A stretch of 33,711 nt of DNA from an uncultured Prevotella sp. GTDB taxonomy: Bacteria; Bacteroidota; Bacteroidia; Bacteroidales; Bacteroidaceae. The stretch's first letter is position 1; each line of letters starts with the position of its first letter. Shown in pieces: positions 18,041-27,528 of the stretch. Below the pieces are notes generated by a model that did not search any database, was not told where the DNA came from, and saw nothing but the letters and a program-made list of their open reading frames with translations. The stretch lies in NCBI GenBank assembly GCA_934230115.1, contig CAKQEI010000022.1:1-33711 (forward strand), given 5' to 3'. The translations under genes were made by a program, and so were the position numbers.

Positions 18041-18097
18041 AGCTTTGTACTAATGCAGCCATCACTACCAATTGTTTAATAAAAGAGAAGCAAAACA

Positions 18098-18129
18098 CTT
18101 GCATAAACGGGAAATAATGATTAGATTTG
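18098..18129 (+). promoter_or_regulatory. Putative promoter for the PPIase-addAB unit
   Basis: CTTG (18098-18101) and TAGATTTG (18122-18129), 20 bases apart, resemble the TTTG/TAnnTTTG promoter. Transcription from about 18136 would exclude the upstream in-frame ATG at 18072, supporting the start chosen for the PPIase. Confidence 0.5.
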
Positions 18130-18167
18130 CAAAAGAAACAAAACAACTAATACATTATACACAACAA

Positions 18168-18908
18168 ATGGCAAAGCTAAAAATTGAGACACCCAAGGGC
18201 GACATCATAGTACGCCTCTACGACGAGACCCCGAAACATCGCGACAACATTCTGAAACTTGCAGGCGAGGGCTACTACGACGGTACGCTGTTTCATCGCG
18301 TGATTAAGGACTTCATGATTCAAGGTGGCGACCCCGACAGCAAGAACGCTCCTAAAAGCAAGCAGCTTGGCGCTGGTGGTCCCGACTATACCATAGAGGC
18401 TGAAATCAAGCCCAATCTCTATCACAAGCGTGGAGCATTGTGCGCTGCCCGACTTGGCGACGAGGTGAACCCCAACAAGGAGTCGAGTGGCAGCCAGTTC
18501 TACATCGTTTGGGGCGACACTTACAAGCCTGCGCAGCTCAAGCAGATGGAGAAACAGATGAAGCAAAACCAGGTGACCATCACCTTCAACGACCTCGTCA
18601 CCTATCACAAGGACGAGATTATGGAGATGCGACGCAATCGCGACCGTGCCGGTCTGCAGGAGATGCAAGAGAAACTAATGAAAGAGGCTCAGGACATCTG
18701 CAAGGCCAATCCTGTGGGATTCAGCGAGGAGCAGACTGAGGCCTACACTACTGTTGGAGGCACTCCCTTCCTCGACGGCGAGTATACTGTATTTGGCGAG
18801 GTAGAAAGCGGCATGGACGTAGTAGAGGCTATCAACGCTGTTGATACCGACCGTGCCGACCGCCCTACAGACGACTTGGCTATGAAGGTTAGCGTTGTTG
18901 AGGAATAG
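18168..18908 (+). CDS. Cyclophilin-type peptidyl-prolyl cis-trans isomerase
   Basis: The 246-residue protein contains the cyclophilin core: LFHRVIKDFMIQGGDP at 41-56 with the catalytic arginine at 44, SSGSQFYI at 107-113, and FLDGEYTVFGEV at 201-212. Cyclophilins catalyse proline isomerisation during protein folding. A helical, charged insert of about 70 residues (119-190) separates the SQFYI and LDG motifs and explains its length compared with about 165 residues for typical bacterial members. No signal peptide is present with the start at MAKLKIETPK, so it is likely cytoplasmic. It is the first gene of a unit with the 88-residue protein and the AddAB-like genes. Confidence 0.92.
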   Translation: MAKLKIETPKGDIIVRLYDETPKHRDNILKLAGEGYYDGTLFHRVIKDFMIQGGDPDSKNAPKSKQLGAGGPDYTIEAEIKPNLYHKRGALCAARLGDEVNPNKESSGSQFYIVWGDTYKPAQLKQMEKQMKQNQVTITFNDLVTYHKDEIMEMRRNRDRAGLQEMQEKLMKEAQDICKANPVGFSEEQTEAYTTVGGTPFLDGEYTVFGEVESGMDVVEAINAVDTDRADRPTDDLAMKVSVVEE

Positions 18909-18917
18909 TGTCATCCT

Positions 18918-19184
18918 ATGATAACAAAGGACTCCATTGAATCGGCCTACTGCTTCATCCACCAGAAGTGGCGCGTTTACAAGTTCTCCACAATGGAATG
19001 GCAGAAAGACGACATCGAGTATGCCATTGCACAATATGTGGAGGGCATGGACCGCCAACTTTATGCAGCTATAGCCCATGGCAAACAGGACTTCCTAACC
19101 GACCACCGCTCTTTTGCAGATGACATGCAAAAGGCGGAGGAAAGGTTGGAAGAGTTTATCTTAACCAAACAATCCAACTTATGA
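18918..19184 (+). CDS. Small protein of unknown function coupled to the AddA-like gene
   Basis: The 88-residue protein is not recognised. It is soluble, acidic and mostly helical by composition, with several aromatic residues near the N-terminus (AYCFIHQKWRVYKF) and a Gln/Glu/Lys-rich C-terminal helix. It begins 9 bases after the PPIase stop codon, and its stop codon overlaps the start of the AddA-like gene (ATGA), so it is almost certainly translated and translationally coupled to the recombination helicase. A helper role for the nuclease complex is a guess from position only. Confidence 0.7.
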   Translation: MITKDSIESAYCFIHQKWRVYKFSTMEWQKDDIEYAIAQYVEGMDRQLYAAIAHGKQDFLTDHRSFADDMQKAEERLEEFILTKQSNL

Positions 19185-22100
19185 CCAACTCCCACGCCCT
19201 TACTATCTACAAGGCAAGTGCCGGAAGCGGAAAGACATTCACGCTTTCCGTGGAATACATTAAACTGCTTATTCTTAACCCTCAAAGCTATCGGTCCACC
19301 CTTGCCGTTACTTTCACCAACAAGGCAACGGAGGAGATGAAGCTGCGCATCCTAAGCCAGCTGTATGGCATATGGAAATTGTTGCCCGACTCACAAGGTT
19401 ATATCGACAAGATTAAAGCCGACCTCGACGTTAGCGAGGGATATATGTCGGAAAGGGCGGGCATTGCCTTGCACAATATCGTGCACAACTACAGCTACTT
19501 CCGCATTGAGACTATCGACTCCTTCTTCCAAAGTGTGTTGCGCAACCTCGCAAGAGAGCTCGACCTTACTGCCAACTTGCGCATTGAGCTTAACGACCTT
19601 CAGATTGAGCGAAAAGCTGTTGACGAACTTATCGACTCGCTCAACGAGAACAGTGAACTGCTCACTTGGATTATGGAATATATACGCGAGAATATGGATG
19701 ACGACAAAAACTGGAACGTCATCAGCCAAATCAAGAAGTTTGGCCAACATATCTTCCGCGAATATTACAAGACTAACAGCAACATCCTGAACGAACGATT
19801 GCTGCAAGAGGGCTTCTTCAAGCAATACACCTCCGAACTAAGACAGATTCGCAACGAGGCTGAGGTGGAGATGCAAAACGAGGCGGCTAAATTCTTCGAC
19901 ATTCTGAGCCAATACAACATCGATGTCGACAGCCTTAGCTATGGCAAAAGCGGTCCGGCTGGCTACTTCATCAAGATGAAGAATGGCATCTACGACAACA
20001 CCATAGTGACGAAACGTGTGGAAAATGTGCTGAAAAATGGTGGCTTCGCTGGGTGGGTGAAATCAGACACTCCTAAGAAAGTTAAAGAAATGCTCAGCAA
20101 TGTGGCTTCCGAAATGCTTTCGCCTCTTATGGCTCACGCCGAGAAGGTAAGACAAGAACACTGGCATGATTACGGCTCTGCCGTGCTCACTCTGCGACAT
20201 CTTAACCAGCTCCGACTGCTCAACAGCATCGAGAATAAAGTGAGGGAGATGAATGTTGAGCAAAACCTGTTCCTGCTGAGCGACACTCACACCCTACTCC
20301 ATTCGCTGATACGCGACACCGACTCGCCTTTCATCTTCGAGAAGATAGGCAACTATCTGGAGAATATCATGATTGATGAGTTTCAGGACACGAGCACCAT
20401 ACAGTGGCAGAACTTCAAGGTGTTGCTCGAGGAGTGCATGAGTCATGGCGAGGAACAGGGCAATCTGATTGTGGGCGACGTGAAGCAAAGCATCTATAGA
20501 TGGCGTTCGGGCGACTGGCGAATGCTCAACAACATCGAACGTGAGTTTCCTTATATGCGCTCTATGCTCAACGTGCGTTCGCTTGACACCAACTACCGCT
20601 CGTCAAGAAGGGTGATAACGTTCAACAACGCGTTCTTCGAAAGAGCTGCCGAACTGGAATATCTCGAACAAAAGGCTGAGGCATCTGCCGAGTGTACTGC
20701 CAACTCTCCCGAACAGCTTAAGAAGGCTTATGCCGATGTGGCTCAACAAGTGCCTCCCTTCCGCAAAGACCAAGGTTTCGTCAGCATCAACCTCATTCCT
20801 AAGGACGACTATAAGCAAGCGACTCTCGAAAAGACGGCTGAAGCTGTGAGTCTGCTCCTCGACTCGGGAGCGGCTTGTTCGGACATTGCCATATTGGTGC
20901 GCTCCAACGACATCATCCAACTCATTGCCGAGTTCTTCGGCAAGGAACTGCCCGACGTGAAGATTGTGAGCGACGACGCTTTCCGTCTTGACAGTTCCGT
21001 GTCGGTCAACATCATTGTTTACGCAATGAAATGGCTTAGTCATCCCGACGACCGACTTGCCATGGCCTACATTGCCAAGGCCTACCAGACTTATGTATTG
21101 GGAAAGTCTGAGCAGGAAACCAATGATATGCTTGCTGCTGCCGAAGGTATAGAGAGATGCCTGCCGCCCAACTTGCCCGACCAACGTGTCGACCTGCTGT
21201 CGATGCCTATATTCGAGCTTGCCGAGCGTCTTTACACCTTATTTAATATAAGCAACATAAAGGGCGAGGATGCCTACGTTTATGCCTTCTACGACGCGCT
21301 CACTAATTTTCTCACCAACAACACTGCCGACATCGACTCGTTTGTGGAGGAATGGGACAACAGCTTATCGTCGAAGACAATCCAGGCGAGTGCCATCGAT
21401 GGCATCCGTATCATCACTATACACAAGAGTAAGGGGTTGGAGTTCGAGCATGTCATCATCCCCTTCTGCGACTGGGCTATGGAGAAGAGCAACACTATAT
21501 GGTGTACGCCTAAGGTGGCTCCCTACAATGAGCTGCCGCTCATACCCGTCGACTTCAGCGCTAAGCAGATGAAGGGCACTGTCTACGAGAGCGACTATAT
21601 GGAGGAACATCTGCAGAATTGTGTGGACAATCTCAACCTGCTCTACGTGGCGTTCACACGCGCTGCGTCAAGCCTTTTCGTCATTGCGCGACGCGGCTCT
21701 GCCTCTACGCGCTCTTATGTGGTGGAACAAGCCATTACCCACATGACGCTTGAGGGGGGCTCTCTCGAAGGCGACCCGTCCAACAGTAAAAACGAGCTGC
21801 TTTTCACTTATGGACAATTGGAGGTGTTGGAGGCTAAGGCTAAGAAGAAGTCTGACAATATCTTCACTCCCGAGGTGGGCAACATGAACGTCAATATGGA
21901 GACTTTCAGCAGCAATGTGGAGTTCAGACAGAGCAACAAGAGCCGCGACTTCGTAACCGAGGCCGACGAGAATGGCGACGAGGAGGAGCAGAAGCAGATG
22001 AGCTATATCAAGACTGGCAAAATTCTGCACTACCTTTTCTCTACCATCAACACCACCGACGACATCGATACGAGTCTCGCTCAACTCGAAATGGACGGAC

Positions 22101-22453
22101 TTATCGAGGAGAGTGGCACAAGCATTGAACGGCTTCGCAAGATGCTGCACAAGAGATTTGCCAACAAGCAGGTGGCCGACTGGTTCTCTTCACGATGGAC
22201 CTTGTTCAATGAGTGTACCATTCTCGACTATGATGCTGCTACCGACACCGTGCACGAGCATCGTCCCGACCGTGTGATGAAGGACGAAAGCACTCAAGAG
22301 GTGGTGATTGTCGACTTTAAGTTTGGCTCGCCCAAGCCTGAATATGTGGAACAGGTGAACCGCTATATCGCACTCACCCGAAGCATGGGCTACGAGAATG
22401 TGAAAGGCTATCTGTGGTTTGTTTATTCAAACAGGATAGAACAAGTGGAATAA
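19181..22453 (+). CDS. UvrD/RecB-like helicase-nuclease, AddA equivalent
   Basis: The 1090-residue protein is a superfamily 1A helicase. It has Walker A ASAGSGKT at 12-19, Walker B/motif II IDEFQDT near residue 397, motif V ITIHKSKGLEF near 745-755, and motif VI LYVAFTRA near 825. The C-terminus carries a RecB-type PD-(D/E)XK nuclease with HRPDRVM near 1028 and VIVDFKFGS near 1045. This is the architecture of AddA/RecB, which unwinds and resects double-strand DNA ends for RecA-dependent repair. Together with the following gene it forms a Bacteroidetes AddAB-type complex. It overlaps the upstream small ORF by 4 bases. Confidence 0.92.
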   Translation: MTNSHALTIYKASAGSGKTFTLSVEYIKLLILNPQSYRSTLAVTFTNKATEEMKLRILSQLYGIWKLLPDSQGYIDKIKADLDVSEGYMSERAGIALHNIVHNYSYFRIETIDSFFQSVLRNLARELDLTANLRIELNDLQIERKAVDELIDSLNENSELLTWIMEYIRENMDDDKNWNVISQIKKFGQHIFREYYKTNSNILNERLLQEGFFKQYTSELRQIRNEAEVEMQNEAAKFFDILSQYNIDVDSLSYGKSGPAGYFIKMKNGIYDNTIVTKRVENVLKNGGFAGWVKSDTPKKVKEMLSNVASEMLSPLMAHAEKVRQEHWHDYGSAVLTLRHLNQLRLLNSIENKVREMNVEQNLFLLSDTHTLLHSLIRDTDSPFIFEKIGNYLENIMIDEFQDTSTIQWQNFKVLLEECMSHGEEQGNLIVGDVKQSIYRWRSGDWRMLNNIEREFPYMRSMLNVRSLDTNYRSSRRVITFNNAFFERAAELEYLEQKAEASAECTANSPEQLKKAYADVAQQVPPFRKDQGFVSINLIPKDDYKQATLEKTAEAVSLLLDSGAACSDIAILVRSNDIIQLIAEFFGKELPDVKIVSDDAFRLDSSVSVNIIVYAMKWLSHPDDRLAMAYIAKAYQTYVLGKSEQETNDMLAAAEGIERCLPPNLPDQRVDLLSMPIFELAERLYTLFNISNIKGEDAYVYAFYDALTNFLTNNTADIDSFVEEWDNSLSSKTIQASAIDGIRIITIHKSKGLEFEHVIIPFCDWAMEKSNTIWCTPKVAPYNELPLIPVDFSAKQMKGTVYESDYMEEHLQNCVDNLNLLYVAFTRAASSLFVIARRGSASTRSYVVEQAITHMTLEGGSLEGDPSNSKNELLFTYGQLEVLEAKAKKKSDNIFTPEVGNMNVNMETFSSNVEFRQSNKSRDFVTEADENGDEEEQKQMSYIKTGKILHYLFSTINTTDDIDTSLAQLEMDGLIEESGTSIERLRKMLHKRFANKQVADWFSSRWTLFNECTILDYDAATDTVHEHRPDRVMKDESTQEVVIVDFKFGSPKPEYVEQVNRYIALTRSMGYENVKGYLWFVYSNRIEQVE

Positions 22454-22500
22454 AAAAACTGACATCAATTGCTGATTGTCTGTTCTACCAACGGTAAACT

Positions 22501-25443
22501 ATGAATTCAACAAAGACATTCCTGGAGTACGTCTCCGAGGACATCATAAACAAATGGGGAACCAACCTCTCGCGGGTGGCTGTGGTGTTCCCCAACAAGC
22601 GTGCCGCTCTCTTCATGAACGAGCATCTGGCACGCTACGCACAACAGCCTATGTGGAGCCCTGCCTACATTACCATTAGCGACCTGTTCCGCCGACACTC
22701 CGACTTGCAGGTGGGCGACTCCATTAAGCTTATATGCGACCTTCACAAGTCGTTCATTAAATGTACTGGTCTCACCGAGTCGCTCGACCACTTCTATGGT
22801 TGGGGACAACTCCTCTTGGCCGACTTCGACGACATCGACAAGAACATGGCCGATGCAGACAAGATTTTCTGCAATCTCAAGGACATACACGAGCTTGACG
22901 ACATTTCCTATCTCGACGACGAGCAAAGGGATATGCTCAAACGTTTCTTCGCCAACTTCAGCGACGACCATGAGTCGGAGCTTAAGCGTAGATTCCTTAG
23001 TTTGTGGAGCCATTTCAGCGACATCTACCACGACTACAACGCACGCCTCTCCCAGCAAGGATTGGGCTATGAGGGCGCCGTCTACCGTGAGGTGGCTACC
23101 AAGGACGACCTTACGTTCAAATACGACCGCTACATCTTCGTGGGCTTCAACCTTCTGCAACAAGTGGAGCAGAAACTCTTTGCCCGACTGAAAAAGATGG
23201 GCAAGGCCTACTTCTATTGGGACTTCGACGAATACTATATGCCTCGGCACAAAACGTCGAGTGCCACCGACGCTGGCCATTACATATCTATGTATCTTGA
23301 GCATTTCCCCAACGAGCTCGACTCTCGCTCTATGGACATCTACGGCAATATGCGCAAGCCTAAGCTTATCAGCTATCTCACGGCTGCTACCGAGAACATA
23401 CAGGCAAGATACGTGAGCCAATGGCTCCGTGGACAACAACGCTACAAGGACGGTAGACATACGGCTGTGGTTATGTGCGACGAGAATATCTTGCTGCCCG
23501 TGATGCACAGTCTGCCCAACGAGGCCGACAAGGTGAACATCACAAGCGGTTTCCCCTTGGGCATGACTCCAGTGGCTTCGCTCATTTCAGAGCTATTCGA
23601 CCTCTACACCTCTGGCTCCATTAACAGCAGCGGGCGCTACCGCACGCTCCTTGTCTCTAAAGTGCTCACTCATCCCTATGCCCACTACATCTCGGAGGAG
23701 GCGAAAACGATATTCCAGAAACTTAAGGACGAGCATATATTCTATCCCGACCGACTGCAACTCACAATGAACGACGAGGACGAGGGACTGAGCCTGCTGT
23801 TCCCTAAGTCTACCAACTTCACTGCGATTGACAACTCACCCAACGCTCCTATCATCAACATTGGCAACATTGCCTTGCTGCAACAGATTGGTGCCTTGAT
23901 AAAACGTGTGGGAGTGAAGGCTAAGGACGAGAGCGACGCCTTGTTCCAGGAGTCTTTATTCCGTATGTACACCATCATCAACCGTCTGGAGCAACTTGCC
24001 TCCTCGGGCGACATGGATGTTGACATCACTACTTTGCGAAGACTCACCAAACAGCTCATCACCACTACCACAATTCCGTTTCATGGCGAACCCGTTGTGG
24101 GCATACAGATAATGGGTGTGCTGGAGACTCGAAACCTTGACTTCGACCATGTGCTGCTGCTGTCGTGCAACGAGGGCAACATGCCTAAGGGCGTGAACGA
24201 CGCTTCGTTCATACCCTATTCCATACGCAAGGCTCACGGACTTACCACCATCGACAACAAGGTGGCTATCTACTCCTACTATTTCCACCGACTCTTGCAA
24301 CGTGCTCACGACGTTACCATTGTCTACAACAACACTACCGACAACGGACAAACGGGCGAGATGAGCCGGTTTATGCTGCAACTCATGGTCGACGGCACTC
24401 ACAAGATTAGTCATTTTAATCTGTTGGCGCAAAACGCCACATCGCCTCTTGTCACCAAGGCTATCACTAAGGATGCCAACATTCAGCAGATGCTTGACAG
24501 CATGACGAGCATTTCGCCTTCTGCCATCAACCGATACATCATGTGCCCGCTCATCTTCTTCTATCAGGATGTGGTGAAAATTCTACAGCCCGACTGTGAT
24601 GACGACACTGTGGACAGCCGTATGTTTGGAAACATCTTCCACAAGGCGGCTCAGTTTATCTACGAGAATGTGGCAAGCCGAAAGGGAATTGTCGAGAAGA
24701 CGCATCTGCAGAAATTTCTCAACGACAAGAAACTGATGGAGAGTGTGGTGGACCGTGCCTTCAACGAGGAACTCTTCAAACTGCCGGCATCGGCTGCTGC
24801 CAACACTACACGTCCGCCTGAATACAACGGATTGCAGATTATCAACCGCAACGTGATTATCGAATATCTGCAGCAACTTCTCAAGACCGACCAGCGCCTT
24901 GCCCCTTTCACCATTCTTGGCATTGAGAAGAAGGCCTACAACTACATCGTCTTCGAAACGATGGATGGCACTAAGCGCAAGCTTAGCATAGGCGGAGTTA
25001 TCGACCGTCTTGACTTGGTGACCGACAAAGCCACGGGCGAACAAACAATAAGGGTGATTGACTACAAGACGGGAAGTCCTTTAAAGTCGACAATAAAGAA
25101 TATGGAGGAAGTGTTCGCTGGCCTCAGCAGCAAGCATTCCGACTACTATCTCCAGACGTTTCTCTATGCTTTCATTGTCAACAATTCGAGCAAGCTTAAT
25201 CCCTCTCGAAACAATGTGAGTCCTGCCTTGCTTTTCATCAAGCAGGCTTCAAACGAAGACTACGACCCCGTGCTTGATATCGACGCTCACAGAATATCCG
25301 ACATCGGCATTTATCAGGCTGAATACATGAAACTGCTGAAAGAAAAGCTCTGCGAGATTTTCAGCAAAGAGGTTCCTTTCACTCCTACTGAAAATAGTGG
25401 GAAATGTAAAAATTGCACATACAGGAAATTGTGCGGAAAGTAA
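22501..25443 (+). CDS. AddB-like PD-(D/E)XK nuclease with Fe-S motif
   Basis: The 980-residue protein pairs with the upstream helicase-nuclease. The C-terminal nuclease has GGVIDRLDLV near 838-847 and VIDYKTGS near 859-866. Four cysteines, Cys682 (IMCPLIFF) and Cys969, Cys972 and Cys978 (CKNCTYRKLC), reproduce the spacing of the AddB iron-sulfur cluster that clamps the nuclease domain. The N-terminus (VAVVFPNKRAALFMNEHLAR) has a helicase-like fold start but no Walker A lysine motif, so only the AddA-like partner should hydrolyse ATP. The expected role is processing of DNA double-strand breaks. It starts 47 bases after the previous gene. Confidence 0.88.
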   Translation: MNSTKTFLEYVSEDIINKWGTNLSRVAVVFPNKRAALFMNEHLARYAQQPMWSPAYITISDLFRRHSDLQVGDSIKLICDLHKSFIKCTGLTESLDHFYGWGQLLLADFDDIDKNMADADKIFCNLKDIHELDDISYLDDEQRDMLKRFFANFSDDHESELKRRFLSLWSHFSDIYHDYNARLSQQGLGYEGAVYREVATKDDLTFKYDRYIFVGFNLLQQVEQKLFARLKKMGKAYFYWDFDEYYMPRHKTSSATDAGHYISMYLEHFPNELDSRSMDIYGNMRKPKLISYLTAATENIQARYVSQWLRGQQRYKDGRHTAVVMCDENILLPVMHSLPNEADKVNITSGFPLGMTPVASLISELFDLYTSGSINSSGRYRTLLVSKVLTHPYAHYISEEAKTIFQKLKDEHIFYPDRLQLTMNDEDEGLSLLFPKSTNFTAIDNSPNAPIINIGNIALLQQIGALIKRVGVKAKDESDALFQESLFRMYTIINRLEQLASSGDMDVDITTLRRLTKQLITTTTIPFHGEPVVGIQIMGVLETRNLDFDHVLLLSCNEGNMPKGVNDASFIPYSIRKAHGLTTIDNKVAIYSYYFHRLLQRAHDVTIVYNNTTDNGQTGEMSRFMLQLMVDGTHKISHFNLLAQNATSPLVTKAITKDANIQQMLDSMTSISPSAINRYIMCPLIFFYQDVVKILQPDCDDDTVDSRMFGNIFHKAAQFIYENVASRKGIVEKTHLQKFLNDKKLMESVVDRAFNEELFKLPASAAANTTRPPEYNGLQIINRNVIIEYLQQLLKTDQRLAPFTILGIEKKAYNYIVFETMDGTKRKLSIGGVIDRLDLVTDKATGEQTIRVIDYKTGSPLKSTIKNMEEVFAGLSSKHSDYYLQTFLYAFIVNNSSKLNPSRNNVSPALLFIKQASNEDYDPVLDIDAHRISDIGIYQAEYMKLLKEKLCEIFSKEVPFTPTENSGKCKNCTYRKLCGK

Positions 25444-25446
25444 AAA

Positions 25447-25566
25447 AGTGAAGAGTGAAGAGTGAAGAGTGAAAAATCCATTTCTCCATAAATTTCCCCT
25501 CTTCACTCTTCACTCTTCACTCTTCACTCTTCCCTCTTCCCTCTTCACTCTTCCCTCTTCCCTTTC
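25447..25566. repeat. Inverted heptamer (GAGTGAA) array, probable bidirectional terminator
   Basis: Between the converging AddB-like and dnaB genes the whole gap is a 7-base-period array. The left arm has about four GTGAAGA units (25448-25475). The right arm (25497-25563) has about nine units of CTTCACT or CTTCCCT. The arms are complementary over about 27 bases around a 20-base spacer, so transcripts from either side would form a long hairpin. The array starts 4 bases past one stop codon and touches the other. Confidence 0.8.
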
Positions 25567-27126
25567 CTAAAATGGTGCCGGTTCACCAAACGGTCCCTCA
25601 TCAGGCAATCCGCCAAAGGCATCGGGTGGCAAAGGCATATCGCCAGCATTCATCTTGCTGCCGATAATCTCCGAACCAACGGGAGGCATATCATTCAGAG
25701 GAGCCGACTGCTTCACAGGGTCTTGGAAGCGGGTAAACTCTCCACGGAATGTAAGCAGCACATCACCCGTGGCACCCTTACGGTGTTTGGCAATGATAAT
25801 CTGAGCCATACCGCGAAGGTCATTGCCCTTCTCGTCCGTAAGGATATGATAGTATTCCGGACGATGCACAAAGAGCACCATATCGGCATCCTGCTCAATG
25901 GCTCCCGACTCACGAAGGTCGCTAAGCTGAGGACGCTTACCCTCAAGTCCCTCACGGTTCTCAACAGTACGGTTCAACTGCGATAGAGCCAGGATAGGTA
26001 TGTCAAGCTCCTTGGCAAGTCCCTTGAGTGACTGCGAAATCTTCGACACCTCCTCCTGGCGGCTTCCGAAACGCATACCGTTGGCATTCATCAGCTGCAA
26101 GTAGTCAATCATTATTATCTTCACACCCTTCTCGCGCACAAGTCGGCGTGCCTTGGTGCGAAGCTCAAATATCGACAGACCCGGAGTATCGTCAATGAAA
26201 AGAGGAGCACCCTGAAGGTTACGGATGTTCTTGTCCAATCTCTCCCACTCGTCTTCCGAGAGCTGACCGTTAAGCATCTTGTTGCCCGGTATCTCACACA
26301 CATTCGAGATAAGACGGTTGACAAGCTGCACATTGTTCATCTCAAGCGAGAAGAAGGCAATAGGGGTGTTGTAGTCCACGGCAATGTTCTTTGCTAATGA
26401 GAGGGCAAACGAGGTCTTACCCATCGCAGGACGTCCTGCTATAATCACAAGGTCGCTGCTCTGCCATCCACTCGTCTTCTTGTCGAGCTCCTCATATCCA
26501 GTAGGCACACCCGTAAGACCTCCGGCATTGGCCGAAGCCTTCTGAAGTATTTCTATGGCACGCGTGATAACGGGGTCCACCTGCGTGTAGTCCTTCTTCA
26601 TGTTGCGTTGCGAGAGTTCAAACAGCGAGCCCTCCGCCTCCTGCATCAGCTCATCCACGTCTTGAGTCTCGTCGAAGGCCTTTGTCTCCACAACACTCGC
26701 ATAGGAGATGAGCTGGCGTGCAAGAAACTTCTGAGCGAGAATCTTGGCGTGATACTCTATATGGGCCGACGAGGCAACATGCGAGCTAAGCTCCACAATA
26801 TATGGAGCTCCACCCACCTCGTCTATTGTTCCCTCGCGCTTCAGCTCGTCCACCACAGTCATAATGTCCACAGGGTTCTCGTTCATCGAGAGCGTCTGTA
26901 TGGCATTATATATCTTCTGATGCCGAGGCTCATAGAAAGTCTCCGGTCGCAAGGTCTCCGACACCATCGAGAAGGCATCCTTGTCGATCATCAAAGCACC
27001 GAGCACCACCTTCTCTATGTCCACCGCCTGTGGTTGCAGATGGCCGTAGTTCTTGTCAAAAGCCTTCTGGGCAGGACGTGCGGTCGATTTGCCTTGCGGT
27101 CGGTTGTCAGTATTTGTACTTGGCAT
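25567..27126 (-). CDS. dnaB: Replicative DNA helicase
   Basis: The 519-residue protein has the DnaB N-terminal domain (PQAVDIEKVVLGALMIDKDA at 32-51) and the RecA-like C-terminal domain with Walker A GRPAMGKT at 231-238, Walker B IIMIDYLQLM near 333-342, and the later SDLRESGAIEQDADMVLFVH segment. It forms the hexameric helicase that unwinds DNA at the replication fork. The first 30 residues are a polar extension. It has a proline-rich acidic C-terminal tail of about 40 residues. It follows panD by 15 bases, so it is read with panC and panD. No intein or insertion is seen. Confidence 0.97.
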   Translation of the reverse strand: MPSTNTDNRPQGKSTARPAQKAFDKNYGHLQPQAVDIEKVVLGALMIDKDAFSMVSETLRPETFYEPRHQKIYNAIQTLSMNENPVDIMTVVDELKREGTIDEVGGAPYIVELSSHVASSAHIEYHAKILAQKFLARQLISYASVVETKAFDETQDVDELMQEAEGSLFELSQRNMKKDYTQVDPVITRAIEILQKASANAGGLTGVPTGYEELDKKTSGWQSSDLVIIAGRPAMGKTSFALSLAKNIAVDYNTPIAFFSLEMNNVQLVNRLISNVCEIPGNKMLNGQLSEDEWERLDKNIRNLQGAPLFIDDTPGLSIFELRTKARRLVREKGVKIIMIDYLQLMNANGMRFGSRQEEVSKISQSLKGLAKELDIPILALSQLNRTVENREGLEGKRPQLSDLRESGAIEQDADMVLFVHRPEYYHILTDEKGNDLRGMAQIIIAKHRKGATGDVLLTFRGEFTRFQDPVKQSAPLNDMPPVGSEIIGSKMNAGDMPLPPDAFGGLPDEGPFGEPAPF

Positions 27127-27141
27127 AAGTTCTTTTAAGGA

Positions 27142-27489
27142 TTATTTATCCACTCTGTTATTCTCTGGGAACACCACGGTAGGCTTAAACTCCTTAGCCT
27201 CCTCAAAGTCCATTAGCGCGTAGGACATGATTATCACGGTGTCGCCCACCTGCACCTTGCGTGCTGCTGCTCCATTAAGGCAGATGCAGCCCGAGCCTCG
27301 CTCACCCTTGATTATATAGGTGTCAAAACGCTCGCCATTGTTGTTGTCTACAATCTGCACCTTCTCTCCGGCTATCATATTGGCCGCGTCCATAAGGTCT
27401 TCGTCTATGGTGATGCTTCCCATATAGTTGAGGTTGGCTTGAGTCACCTGCACGCAATGCAGCTTCGACTTGAGTACTTCTATCATCAT
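27142..27489 (-). CDS. panD: Aspartate 1-decarboxylase
   Basis: The 115-residue protein has the self-cleavage site Gly24-Ser25 in [12 protein letters not shown], which yields the pyruvoyl group that serves as cofactor. The later GERFDTYII and [19 protein letters not shown] segments match the family. The enzyme converts L-aspartate to beta-alanine, the substrate of the adjacent panC product, so together they supply pantothenate for coenzyme A. It lies 39 bases downstream of panC in the same direction, and dnaB follows. The MMIEV start leaves either methionine possible. Confidence 0.96.
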   Translation of the reverse strand: MMIEVLKSKLHCVQVTQANLNYMGSITIDEDLMDAANMIAGEKVQIVDNNNGERFDTYIIKGERGSGCICLNGAAARKVQVGDTVIIMSYALMDFEEAKEFKPTVVFPENNRVDK

Positions 27490-27528
27490 AATGATTTATG
27501 TGGAAAAAGTATTTTTGCTTTATCTTTA

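Noticed and set aside
18072..18167. Upstream in-frame start of the PPIase at 18072
   Set aside because: The best promoter places the transcript start near 18136, and the conserved cyclophilin N-terminus begins at MAKLKIETPK.
22507..23508. Minus-strand frame of 333 codons opposite the AddB-like gene
   Set aside because: Antisense shadow; valine- and histidine-rich composition typical of reading the opposite strand.
25447..25566. CRISPR array
   Set aside because: Units are 7 bases with no unique spacers, and no cas gene is present.
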